The notes under the pieces are model-generated. The model saw only the letters and a list, made by a program, of their open reading frames with translations. It had not been told where the DNA came from and made no database searches. This document shows positions 8,582 through 16,938 of a DNA stretch of 64,000 nucleotides, in pieces (the first letter of the stretch is position 1; every line of letters starts with the position of its first letter). The position numbers were made by a program, and so were the translations under genes. The stretch is from Franzmannia qiaohouensis. GTDB taxonomy: Bacteria > Pseudomonadota > Gammaproteobacteria > Pseudomonadales > Halomonadaceae. Location: NCBI RefSeq assembly GCF_031451695.1, contig NZ_JARWAM010000007.1:1-64000 (forward strand), given 5' to 3'.

Positions 8582-8993
8582 GCACTACCTGGCCGAGACA
8601 CGTTCGTTGGCTGATCGCCAGTGCCATCTTCTTGATCAGGCGGCCAAGCGCCTGGACGACGGTGATACGCTCAGTGAGCTGGAAGAAAATGGTGTGTTGC
8701 ATGCGTTTCAAGTCTTGATAGAGAACGCCATCGGTAAGGCCAAGCACACCTTGAAGATGCAGGGAAAGGCGGTTCCTATTTCGGCGTATGATACGTTTCA
8801 CATGCTTGGTTCTTTAGGAGTGTTGAGTTCATCTGACCTCACGGCTTGGAATGCCATCATAGGCCTGAGAAACCGCATCGTGCATGATTACTTGAACTTG
8901 GATATGAAGCGTGTTCTCCAGGTGGTTTCTGAGCGCCGGCACCACTTCATCCGGGCGTTTCTAGTGGCCGATTTTCCAGCTAGTTCAGGCTGA
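8571..8993 (+). CDS. hepT: HepT-type HEPN ribonuclease toxin
   Basis: A 140-residue, mostly helical protein with the HEPN motif Rx4HxY as Arg100, His105 and Tyr107 (LRNRIVHDY). In the characterised family the Arg and His form the RNase centre and the Tyr is adenylylated by MntA, so this copy looks competent both for toxicity and for neutralisation. The start ATG lies inside the end of mntA. The pair sits between a metabolic regulator and a block of REP-like repeats, a common setting for acquired accessory modules. Confidence 0.88.
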   Translation: MRLEHYLAETRSLADRQCHLLDQAAKRLDDGDTLSELEENGVLHAFQVLIENAIGKAKHTLKMQGKAVPISAYDTFHMLGSLGVLSSSDLTAWNAIIGLRNRIVHDYLNLDMKRVLQVVSERRHHFIRAFLVADFPASSG

Positions 8994-9000
8994 CCTGTCG

Positions 9001-9539
9001 AGCCAAGGCTGATCAGCTTCAGCCGTGATGGAGTGAGTTGATCGGCAGCGCTTCGCGCTGCTATCGCGAATGAATTCGCTCCCACAGGGAAATGGCGCCA
9101 AGGCCAGTGTAGGAGTGACGTCGGTCACGATGGGGTGGGTTGATCGGCAGCGCTGCGCGCTGCCATCGCGAATGAATTCGCTCCCACTTGGAGTGGCTCC
9201 AAAGCCAATGTAGGAGTGACGTCAGTCACGATGGGGTGGGTTGGCCGGCAGCGCTGCGCGCTGCCATCGCGAATGAATTCGCTCCCACAGGGAAATGGCG
9301 CCAAGGCCAGTATAGGAGTGACGTCAGTCACGATGGGGTGGGTTCGCCGGCAGCGCTGCGCGCTGCCATCGCGAATGAATTCGCTCCCACAGGGGAGTGG
9401 CGCCAAGGCCAATGTAGGAGCGATTTTAATCGCGATGGGGTTGGTTGGTTTTGGCCCGGGCAGCGCTGCGCGCTGCCATCGCAATGAATTTGCTCCCACA
9501 GGGAGTGGCGCCAGAAAGATGTGGGAGCCGCTTGAAAGG
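9001..9539. repeat. Cluster of five REP/BIME-like units, about 102 bp each
   Basis: Fills the convergent gap between hepT and the serine hydrolase gene. The core GCGAATGAATTCGCTCCCAC occurs at 9066, 9168, 9269 and 9371, with a decayed copy at 9481; the periods are 102, 101, 102 and 110 bp. Each unit has hairpin A (TGTAGGAG followed by a stem), a central CAGCGC-TGC-GCGCTG hairpin, and hairpin B (stem followed by CTCCCAC), so A and B are inverted copies of one REP type. The stem of A changes between units (GTGAC/GTCAC, GCGATT/AATCGC, and GGCTGA/TCAGCC at 9007-9024) while pairing is kept. No transposase is nearby. The short ORFs crossing the region only translate the repeat. Confidence 0.9.
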
Positions 9540-10736
9540 CTATTCGGTGATGGCATCCGCGAGAGCGTGGAAAAACCGGCTTACCGGAACAATCTCGAAG
9601 CCGAGAGACTTCGGTTGCGCGCCGCTCATGGCGATCACGATATTCTTGTCGGGATGGATAAACACCCATTGACCGAAGATGCCTACGGCGGCAAAGGCAC
9701 CCTCATCACCCACCGGCCACCATGAATAGCCATAGGCGATAGGCTCACCGCCGATGTCATGGCCTCGCCCGGCGACTTCAACCCAGCCTTCTGGCAAGAT
9801 CCTCTCTCCATCGTTTGCCTGCCCCTCATCGAGGAAGAATTGGCCGAACCGGGCATAGTCGCGCAGCGTCGCCAGAAGGCCGCTACCGCCAATTTCCTGG
9901 CCATCTTCACCGTCTAGCCACCATGCGGCGTCGTGCTCCATGCCATAGCTTGCCCAGAGGGTGTCCGAGAGGTAATCGGACACGCTGGTGCCGACGGCCC
10001 CTTCGATAATGGCAGCCAGCAGCTGCGTTTCACCGGTACTGTAGTTCCACACCTCCCCGGGGGCTGCCACACGCTCGAGCTCCGCCAGCTGCTGCACAAT
10101 GGCGCCGCTCTCCTGGGCAATCTGGCGCTCCAGCATCTCGCGGCGGTCCGAGTCCGGATCGTCGTAGGTCTCATCCCAGGCAACCCCTGAGGCCATCAGC
10201 AGGATATGTTCCACCGTGGCGCCATCGTAGCCGCTGCCCGCTAGCTCTGGTACGTACTCCACGACATTGTCGTCGAGACTGCCAATATGGCCGTCCTCGA
10301 TAGCCGCTCCGATCAGCGTGGAGGCGATGGACTTGACCACGGACATCGACATCCAGCGTGTGTCCCGGTCGTTGCCCAGGGCGTACTGCTCGAAGACGAT
10401 GTCGTTGTCGTGGACCACGATCAAACCACTGACGCGGTTGAGCGACATGAAGTCGTAGAGATCGTAGGTGGTGTCATCGTCGGTAAAGGTGAACCCCTCA
10501 ATGTCCACTTCGCGCTCGCCAAAGGCATGGGGCGTCGATGATGCCCTGACAGTGCGCGATGGAAACAGCGCATCTATGTTGCGATAGGCTTCGACCTGCT
10601 CGTCGGGCATGAGCTTGCCGTCGTAGAGGTCACGCACGCTAACCGTTGAGTCATCGCCCGCCATGGCAGCACTCAAAGGAAGTGCGGCAGTCATCAGAGC
10701 GATGGGTAGTGCGCTGCGACGTGGGATAATGGCCAT
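9540..10736 (-). CDS. Beta-lactamase-fold serine hydrolase, secreted
   Basis: A protein of 398 residues from the ATG at 10736, chosen because AAGGA lies 9 bases upstream and the protein then begins with a signal peptide (MAIIPRRSALPIALM to AAMAGDD). It belongs to the class C beta-lactamase-related family that includes esterases, 6-aminohexanoate-dimer hydrolases and D-aminopeptidases. The SxxK motif is SVVK (in MSMSVVKSIAS). The YxN position reads YST, so cephalosporinase activity is unlikely. It is probably a periplasmic or envelope esterase or amide hydrolase. It stands alone, and its stop touches the REP cluster. Confidence 0.85.
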   Translation of the reverse strand: MAIIPRRSALPIALMTAALPLSAAMAGDDSTVSVRDLYDGKLMPDEQVEAYRNIDALFPSRTVRASSTPHAFGEREVDIEGFTFTDDDTTYDLYDFMSLNRVSGLIVVHDNDIVFEQYALGNDRDTRWMSMSVVKSIASTLIGAAIEDGHIGSLDDNVVEYVPELAGSGYDGATVEHILLMASGVAWDETYDDPDSDRREMLERQIAQESGAIVQQLAELERVAAPGEVWNYSTGETQLLAAIIEGAVGTSVSDYLSDTLWASYGMEHDAAWWLDGEDGQEIGGSGLLATLRDYARFGQFFLDEGQANDGERILPEGWVEVAGRGHDIGGEPIAYGYSWWPVGDEGAFAAVGIFGQWVFIHPDKNIVIAMSGAQPKSLGFEIVPVSRFFHALADAITE

Positions 10737-10866
10737 GGTTATCATTCCTTTTGTTGTTGAATTTTCCATAACACCAGTAACCCTGGCACAGCCTGATACA
10801 TGCGGCAAGTCGGCTTACCATTACCTCCTTATGCGATGCAGGACAATGAATTGCGTCGGGGCGGAT

Positions 10867-11676
10867 TCAAAAGCGCGATATCGCCCTGGCAGCTTCCGAC
10901 GCAAGTGGGAAGACGCGATCCCGAAATGCTTCGGTTGTCCAATCGCTTAGCGAGCCAGCCACGTGTATCGCGCCACACGGACGATCATGTTTGTCGGTGA
11001 TGGCCACGCCTAGCGCGATCTCTCCGATGAGAATTTCCTCTTTTGCCAATGCATAGCCTTGCTCGCGTGCCTCTTGGACCTTGTCAAGAATTGCCGCAGG
11101 GTCGGTAATCGAGCGCGGCGTGACTGGGGTTAGGTCGGACCGGTCAAGGATATCGCGTACTTCATCATCATTCAGACGCGAGAGGATAGCTCGACCGCCA
11201 GAACTGCAGAAGGTGGGTACGCTATGGCCTACCAAGGTGGCAAAAAACGTTTCCCGCTTGCTTTGCATACGTGCCGCATATACCACGCGAGTGTCATCGA
11301 AGAGGCTAAGGTCGACTCTTTCGCGAATATTTCGCCTTAGTTCAAGCAGTACAGGGGTGGCATTGCGTACTACTGGGTTGAGGCTTAAGTAGTCGAGGGT
11401 GTGATCGAGAATCCTGAGCTCAGGGAGAAAGCCGCTATCCTCATTATCGCGTTTGAGATAGCCCAGTTCGCGCAGGGTATGAACGATGCGCTGTGCGGCA
11501 CTCCTGTCGATACCGGCCTGCTTGGCAATCTCCGATAGGCTCATGGCGCCATCGGCCGTATGAAATGCCGATAGCACTTGCATGGCTCTGGCCACAGACT
11601 GCAGAAATAGCGGATCGTTCTTCTGGTTTTCTGTCATAACGCGCTGATTCAAAAGCGATCTTATAGTTCTCTGCAT
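10867..11676 (-). CDS. IclR-family transcriptional regulator
   Basis: A 269-residue regulator. The N-terminal winged HTH (about residues 25-90) has the LSEIAKQAGIDRSAAQRIVH core, followed by an IclR effector domain with the typical FCSSGGRAILS motif. The start at 11676 is supported by GGAA 8 bases upstream; an internal ATG at 11637 lacks a clear site. It diverges from the M81 peptidase gene at 11856, so it most likely controls the peptidase/ABC/amidohydrolase cluster in response to its substrate or a breakdown product. Confidence 0.88.
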   Translation of the reverse strand: MQRTIRSLLNQRVMTENQKNDPLFLQSVARAMQVLSAFHTADGAMSLSEIAKQAGIDRSAAQRIVHTLRELGYLKRDNEDSGFLPELRILDHTLDYLSLNPVVRNATPVLLELRRNIRERVDLSLFDDTRVVYAARMQSKRETFFATLVGHSVPTFCSSGGRAILSRLNDDEVRDILDRSDLTPVTPRSITDPAAILDKVQEAREQGYALAKEEILIGEIALGVAITDKHDRPCGAIHVAGSLSDWTTEAFRDRVFPLASEAARAISRF

Positions 11677-11749
11677 AATATTTTCCGTTATGTTTGCGCG
11701 ATCGGAACGTTGCGACTAAGGTTGATGATGATCAATAAAACAATACGAT

Positions 11750-11768
11750 TGTATCGCTGAGCGATACA
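11750..11768. promoter_or_regulatory. Possible IclR operator upstream of the M81 gene
   Basis: TGTATCGC-TGA-GCGATACA is a perfect dyad with 8-bp arms in the 179-bp divergent space between the IclR regulator and the M81 peptidase. An imperfect half copy (ATACGATTGTAT) overlaps its left side. Length and symmetry are plausible for an IclR-family site. No confident -10/-35 pair was recognised. Confidence 0.5.
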
Positions 11769-11855
11769 GTGTGTCCATTTCAGATATCACCGTTATTAAC
11801 GAAGTGGCCGCTAAGTAGAGGTTCTACTTACCTTTATATAAAGGAAACAATAACA

Positions 11856-13358
11856 ATGACTTACCGCGTAGCAATGGGAGGGTTTCTGCATGAGACCAAT
11901 ACCTTTGCACCGACCAGAGCGACCTACGACGATTTCGTCCAGGGCGGTGGCTACATGCCCATGGCGCATGGCAACGCCATGTTCAGTGCCTGTCGAGGAA
12001 TAAACCTGGGCATCTCGGGGGCTGTGGATTACGGGGGCGAGCGAGAATGGCAGATGCTGCCGCTACTGTGGGCGGGCGCCATTCCTTCTGCGCATGTGAC
12101 CAAGCAGGCCTTCGAGGATATCGTCGAGGCACTGGTGACTCGTCTATCGGCTGCGTTGCCACTAGACGGTGTCTTTCTCGACCTTCATGGCGCCATGGTT
12201 TGCGAACATCTGGATGATGGTGAGGGCGAGCTGCTGGCGCGTGTGAGGGCCGTGGTGGGCCCTTCTGTGCCGGTGATGGCGTGTTTGGATTTGCATGGCA
12301 ATATTACCGCTCGAATGGTGGATATGGCGGATATGCTGGTAGGGTTTCGCACCTATCCCCATGTGGATATGGCGGAAACCGGGCGGCGTGCCGCAGAGGG
12401 CCTGGATTACTTAATGACGTCCGGCGCCCAGCCCACCAAGGCCTTTCGCCGCCTTGACTATTTGATACCCATCCCCTGGCAGTCCACCGACCTCGAGCCT
12501 GCCGCATCGTTGTATGCACGTCTCGCTGAACTGGAGGGGGAGTCCGTTATCAGTGCCTCTCTATTCATGGGTTTCCCTGCGGCTGACATTAACGACTGTG
12601 GCCCGAGCCTGGTGGCCTATGGCCCTGACGCCAGTGCCGCAGTCGAGCAGCTGGCTGATGAGTTTGCCAGGGCTGAGGCGAGCTTTGCTGGGCAGGTATA
12701 TTCAGCCGATAAAGGAGTGTCGGAGGCCCAGAGGCTCGTTAGGAGCGGCGCAGTCGGACCTGTGGTGCTTGCCGATACCCAGGACAACCCAGGGGCTGGT
12801 GGTGATTCCAATACCACGGGCATGCTGCGCGCGCTGATCGAGGCGGAGGTGACGGACGCGGCGCTGGGGCTCCTGGTCGACCCCGATGCGGCGCTCGAAG
12901 CACATACGGCTGGCGAGGGGGCTAGTCTGGCGTTCACCTTGGGAGGCCAGTCTGGCGTGGTGGGCGACAGCCCCTATCGGGTGATAGCGAAAGTCGAGAC
13001 ATTGTCGGATGGCCGCTTGACTGCACGAGGCCCCTACTACGGTGGCGCATCGCTTGCTCTTGGCCCTTCTGCTTGCTTGCGTATTGGCGGCGTCAGGGTC
13101 GTGGTTACCACCCATAAAGCACAGTTGGCCGACCGAGAGATGTTCCGCTTTGTGGGTATCGAGCCAGAGACGACCGAAATTTTAGTGGTTAAAAGCTCTA
13201 CGCACTTTCGCGCTGACTTCACTTCTATTGCATCGCATATATTGATTTGCCTTGCGCCCGGCCCAATGGCGTTCAGTCCTTCCGATCTACCCTGGAAGCA
13301 TCTGATGCCCGGCATGCGTCTTGGCCCACTTGGTGATGCCTTCCATCCAGTCAACTGA
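11856..13358 (+). CDS. M81-family metallopeptidase, MlrC-like
   Basis: A 500-residue protein of the M81 / DUF1485 family, named for microcystinase C of the microcystin pathway. Recognisable features are GGFLHETNTF at the start, followed by the paired LDLHGAM and LDLHGN motifs near residues 110-150 that supply metal ligands, and a D-N-P-G-G-G-D-like stretch (DTQDNPGAGGDSN) near 310. The ATG at 11856 is chosen because AAGGAAA precedes it; longer ORF starts lack a site. It heads a seven-gene plus-strand run, with a 64-bp gap to the binding-protein gene. The natural substrate is unknown; by family and context, a linear or unusual peptide or amide. Confidence 0.88.
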   Translation: MTYRVAMGGFLHETNTFAPTRATYDDFVQGGGYMPMAHGNAMFSACRGINLGISGAVDYGGEREWQMLPLLWAGAIPSAHVTKQAFEDIVEALVTRLSAALPLDGVFLDLHGAMVCEHLDDGEGELLARVRAVVGPSVPVMACLDLHGNITARMVDMADMLVGFRTYPHVDMAETGRRAAEGLDYLMTSGAQPTKAFRRLDYLIPIPWQSTDLEPAASLYARLAELEGESVISASLFMGFPAADINDCGPSLVAYGPDASAAVEQLADEFARAEASFAGQVYSADKGVSEAQRLVRSGAVGPVVLADTQDNPGAGGDSNTTGMLRALIEAEVTDAALGLLVDPDAALEAHTAGEGASLAFTLGGQSGVVGDSPYRVIAKVETLSDGRLTARGPYYGGASLALGPSACLRIGGVRVVVTTHKAQLADREMFRFVGIEPETTEILVVKSSTHFRADFTSIASHILICLAPGPMAFSPSDLPWKHLMPGMRLGPLGDAFHPVN

Positions 13359-13422
13359 CTGCAGTCGTGGAGGTCATGCCTTTATTCCCAACGACGGGAA
13401 AGCAATCATAGGGGAACTACTA

Positions 13423-15030
13423 ATGACAATACCCACTCTACGCAAGACGTTACGCATCAAGCCAATGTCGGCTGCTGTTGCAGCGGTAACCGCTGTTGCC
13501 CTGACATTACCAATGACTGCCAAGAGCGATGACACCACGATTACCGCCGTGATGCACTCAAGCTTGCGCGTATTGGATCCGATCATCACTACAGCACATA
13601 TCACGCGTAATCACGGCTATATGATTTACGATGTGCTGTTGGCATCGGATGAAGACTTCAACCCTCAGCCGCAGATGGCGGACTGGGAGATATCCGATGA
13701 CTCACTCACCTATACCCTGACATTACGTGAAGGGTTGATGTTTCACGACGGCGAGGCGGTGACGGCCGAGGACGCGGTGGTGTCTCTGGAGCGCTGGGGC
13801 GAACGCGACTCGGGTGGCCAGTTGATATTTGATGTCACCGAGAGTTTGGAAGCCACGGATGAGCAAACGATTACCTGGACGCTTTCAGAACCCTATCCGC
13901 CATTGATCGATACCCTGGCCAAGCAGTCTGCAGTGCCGGCGTTCATAATGCCGGCGCGTATTGCGGCCACGTCGGCTGATTCGTCGATCTCCGAGCATAT
14001 TGGCTCGGGACCATTTCGCTTCCTGGAAGACGAGTATGAGCCCGGTGTGAGTGTCACCTACGAGCGCTTCGATGACTATGTGCCGCGGGAAGAAGAGCCT
14101 AGCTGGATGGCGGGCGGCAAGGTGGTCAACGTCGATCGGGTTGTGTGGACGACCATGCCGGATGCTCAAACCGCTATCAATGCGCTGACTACCGGTGAGA
14201 TCGATTATATCGAGCAGGTGCAGGTCGACCTATTGCCGATTCTTGAGTCGAGCCCGGATGTGGTGGTGGAGAATCGCGATCCGCTCGGCTATCAGACCAT
14301 GGGTCGCCTCAACTTCAAGTATCCGCCTTTTGATAACAAGCAGATACGTCAAGCCGCGCTGCTGGCGCTGAGCCAGGAGGACGTCCTGGCGACCATGATG
14401 GGGGACTCCGAGTACTACGAGATTTGCGGCGCTATATTTGGTTGTGGCACCCCCTTGGCTGATGAGAGTGGATCCGAGTCGCTGACCAGTGGTGGTGATC
14501 CTCAAGCCGCGCAGCAATTGCTAGAGGAAGCTGGTTATGACGGCACACCCGTGGTGTTGATGCAGCCGACCGATGTAACGAGTCTTTCCGCTCAGCCGGT
14601 GGTTGCTGCCCAAGCACTGCGCCAAGCCGGTTTCGAGGTGGATATGCAGCCCATGGATTGGCAGACCCTGGTCAACCGCCGCGCGAGTATGTCTGCACCG
14701 GATGAGGGCGGCTGGAATATCTTCTTTACCAACTGGATGGTGCCGGAGATTACTTCGCCGCTGATCAACGTCATGCTGAATGGACGTGGTGAAGATGGTT
14801 GGTTTGGCTGGCCGGAAGATGAAGAGCTGGAGGCGCTGCGTCGCGAATTTATCGCCGCCGAGTCGGACGAGGAGCGGCAGGAGGTCGCACGTAAGCTCCA
14901 GGTACATACCCTCGATGAGGTGATTTATATCCCGTTGGGGCAGTACATCATGCCGCAAGCACGCCGGGATAATATCACCGACATGATTCCTTCGCCGGTT
15001 CCGGTGTTCTGGAATATCGATAAACAGTAG
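13423..15030 (+). CDS. ABC transporter periplasmic binding protein, peptide type (SBP family 5)
   Basis: A 535-residue extracellular solute-binding protein from the ATG at 13423 (GGGGA upstream), with a signal peptide ending around PMTAKSDD. Family features include YMIYDVLLASDEDF, the SLTYTLTLREGLMFHDGEAVTAEDAV block and the GSGPFRF motif. It delivers oligopeptides or related cationic or amide compounds to the DppBC-type permease encoded next. The gap to the permease contains a strong stem-loop. Confidence 0.92.
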   Translation: MTIPTLRKTLRIKPMSAAVAAVTAVALTLPMTAKSDDTTITAVMHSSLRVLDPIITTAHITRNHGYMIYDVLLASDEDFNPQPQMADWEISDDSLTYTLTLREGLMFHDGEAVTAEDAVVSLERWGERDSGGQLIFDVTESLEATDEQTITWTLSEPYPPLIDTLAKQSAVPAFIMPARIAATSADSSISEHIGSGPFRFLEDEYEPGVSVTYERFDDYVPREEEPSWMAGGKVVNVDRVVWTTMPDAQTAINALTTGEIDYIEQVQVDLLPILESSPDVVVENRDPLGYQTMGRLNFKYPPFDNKQIRQAALLALSQEDVLATMMGDSEYYEICGAIFGCGTPLADESGSESLTSGGDPQAAQQLLEEAGYDGTPVVLMQPTDVTSLSAQPVVAAQALRQAGFEVDMQPMDWQTLVNRRASMSAPDEGGWNIFFTNWMVPEITSPLINVMLNGRGEDGWFGWPEDEELEALRREFIAAESDEERQEVARKLQVHTLDEVIYIPLGQYIMPQARRDNITDMIPSPVPVFWNIDKQ

Positions 15031-15041
15031 CCGCTGAGTAG

Positions 15042-15064
15042 GGCGGCGGGCAGGTCCCGCCGCC
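15042..15064 (+). other. Intercistronic stem-loop between binding-protein and permease genes
   Basis: GGCGGCGGG at 15042-15050 pairs perfectly with CCCGCCGCC at 15056-15064 around CAGGT. It begins 12 bases after the binding-protein stop and lies 48 bases before the permease start. No T-run follows, so a message stabiliser or partial attenuator is more likely than a full terminator. Confidence 0.65.
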
Positions 15065-15112
15065 ATTACATGCAAAGTGTGTTTATCACAGCGGGTCTGT
15101 GAGGGGGAGCGG

Positions 15113-16054
15113 ATGCTGGGCTATATCATCAGGCGATTGCTGGCCGTTGTACCGGTCATGATTATCGTCGCCCTGTTTGTGTTTTTGATACTACGGCTTA
15201 CGCCGGGAGATCCTGCGGCCATCCTGGCTGGTGACTCAGCGACACCTGCCCAACTAGAGCGGATTCGTGACCGCTTGGGGCTCAATCTGCCCCTATATGA
15301 ACAATTTTTTCAGTGGGTGAGAATGATGTTCCAGGGGGATCTTGGCGTCTCCCTCATTTCCAATACGCCTGTTAGCAGCATGATCGGTCAGCGTATCTGG
15401 CCAACGCTAAATATTGCCATGCTGACGATTTTCCTCTCCGTACTGATAGCAGTGCCCATGGGGGTGCTGGCCGCTTGGCGTCATCGCAGCTGGGTTGACT
15501 ATGCGGTGATGAGCTTCTCGGTACTAGGTTTTTCGGTGCCGGTATTTGTGATCGGCTATATCTTTATCCAGATATTTGCCATTGAACTTCGCTGGCTGCC
15601 GGTGCAGGGCTATACGGCGCCTACTCAGGATTTACTGGGGTTCTTCCAGCGCGCGCTACTGCCCTCTTTCACGCTGGCGACAATCTATGTGGCGCTGATT
15701 GCAAGGATGACGCGTGCCAGCATGCTGGATGTGCTGGGAGAGGATTATGTCCGTACGGCGAGAGCCAAGGGGCTGCGGGAAAGTGCGATTCTTTTCCGCC
15801 ATGCGCTACGCAACGCCGCGGTGCCGATTATGACGATTATTGGCACCGGGTTCGCGCTGTTGATTGCTGGGGTAGTGGTCACCGAGAGTGTCTTCAATAT
15901 ACCCGGAGTGGGCCGCTTGACGGTGGATGCCATCCTGGCCCGTGATTACCCGGTAATACAGGCGATGATTCTGCTGACGGCCGGACTCTACGTGCTGGTT
16001 AACCTGCTGATTGATATTTCTTATACGATCATCGATCCAAGGATTCGCTACTGA
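15113..16054 (+). CDS. ABC transporter permease, DppB type
   Basis: A 313-residue inner-membrane protein with about six membrane segments, starting MLGYIIRRLLAVVPVM. The ATG at 15113 follows GAGGGGGAG and gives the canonical DppB N-terminus; an upstream in-frame GTG at 15077 has no site. The cytoplasmic EAA-type loop is visible (DYVRTARAKGL). Its stop overlaps the next start (TGATG), so it is coupled to the DppC-type partner. Confidence 0.92.
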   Translation: MLGYIIRRLLAVVPVMIIVALFVFLILRLTPGDPAAILAGDSATPAQLERIRDRLGLNLPLYEQFFQWVRMMFQGDLGVSLISNTPVSSMIGQRIWPTLNIAMLTIFLSVLIAVPMGVLAAWRHRSWVDYAVMSFSVLGFSVPVFVIGYIFIQIFAIELRWLPVQGYTAPTQDLLGFFQRALLPSFTLATIYVALIARMTRASMLDVLGEDYVRTARAKGLRESAILFRHALRNAAVPIMTIIGTGFALLIAGVVVTESVFNIPGVGRLTVDAILARDYPVIQAMILLTAGLYVLVNLLIDISYTIIDPRIRY

Positions 16055-16938
16055 TGGCTCATGCTACCCAACCTTCCGCCGCCATGCAGACCGTGCTGGG
16101 GATGCTGTCTCTGCCACGTCAATGGCGCCTCGGGGCGGGGCCGCTGATTGCGGCTGTCGTGCTATTCTCGATCGTGCTGTCGGCGCTGCTGGCGCCGCTA
16201 TACGTGCCTTACGACCCTATGCAGATGGGGTCGCTAAATCGGCTGCAACCTTCCAGCGCAGAGCATCTATTGGGCACTGACCAGTATGGTCGGGATCTGT
16301 TCAGCCGCATTATGACAGGCGGGCGAGTGTCGCTGCTGATTGGCGTTGGGGCTGCGCTGTTCAGTGTCGTGGTGGGCATGATAATCGGTCTAGTGTCTGG
16401 CTTCTTCCGTGCCGCAGATGCGGTGATCATGCGCATCATGGATAGCCTGATGGCAATCCCCGCCATTCTCCTGGCCATTGCACTGGTTGCCTTGAGCGGC
16501 CCTAGTGTCTGGTCGGTGATCGTGGCAATTACCATTCCTGAGGTGCCGAGGGTGGTTCGCTTGGTGCGTTCGGTGGTGCTTGGCGCGCGTGAGGAGCCGT
16601 ATGTGGAAGCGGCGATCGCGTTGGGCAGCTCCATGCCTAAGATCCTCTGGCAGCATTTAATGCCGAATACCGTGCCTGCCATGATCGTTCAAGGGACCTA
16701 TATATGTGCATCGGCGATTCTTACCGAAGCGATATTGTCGTTCCTAGGGGCTGGCGTGAGTACCGATATTCCTACCTGGGGCAATATCATGGCCGAAGGA
16801 CGCACCTACTTCCAGGTCAAGCCGGGCCTGATCTTCTGGACCGGTGCCATTCTGTCGCTGTGTATCCTGTCGATCAACCTACTGGGTGATGCCGCCCGCG
16901 ACATGCTAGATCCTCGGCTCAAGAAACGGGAGGCGTGA
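16054..16938 (+). CDS. ABC transporter permease, DppC type
   Basis: A 294-residue inner-membrane protein with about six membrane segments, the partner of the DppB-type permease. It shows the N-terminal PLYVPYDPMQM stretch, the family motif GTDQYGRDLFSRIM, and an EAA-like loop (EEPYVEAAIALG). The start ATG overlaps the previous stop, and the last base overlaps the ATPase gene start. Confidence 0.92.
   Translation: MAHATQPSAAMQTVLGMLSLPRQWRLGAGPLIAAVVLFSIVLSALLAPLYVPYDPMQMGSLNRLQPSSAEHLLGTDQYGRDLFSRIMTGGRVSLLIGVGAALFSVVVGMIIGLVSGFFRAADAVIMRIMDSLMAIPAILLAIALVALSGPSVWSVIVAITIPEVPRVVRLVRSVVLGAREEPYVEAAIALGSSMPKILWQHLMPNTVPAMIVQGTYICASAILTEAILSFLGAGVSTDIPTWGNIMAEGRTYFQVKPGLIFWTGAILSLCILSINLLGDAARDMLDPRLKKREA

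Noticed and set aside
9001..9539. CRISPR array or transposon
   Set aside because: The units are contiguous near-identical 102-bp blocks with internal hairpins, without unique spacers, cas genes, transposase or target-site duplications.
9125..9556. ORFs crossing the repeat array on both strands (for example 9125-9556 minus, 9216-9725 plus)
   Set aside because: Their proteins only repeat the translation of the REP-like unit; no ribosome-binding site or outside similarity supports them.
9540..10736. Antibiotic-resistance beta-lactamase
   Set aside because: The SxxK motif is present, but the YxN position is YST and the sequence looks like the esterase/oligomer-hydrolase branch.
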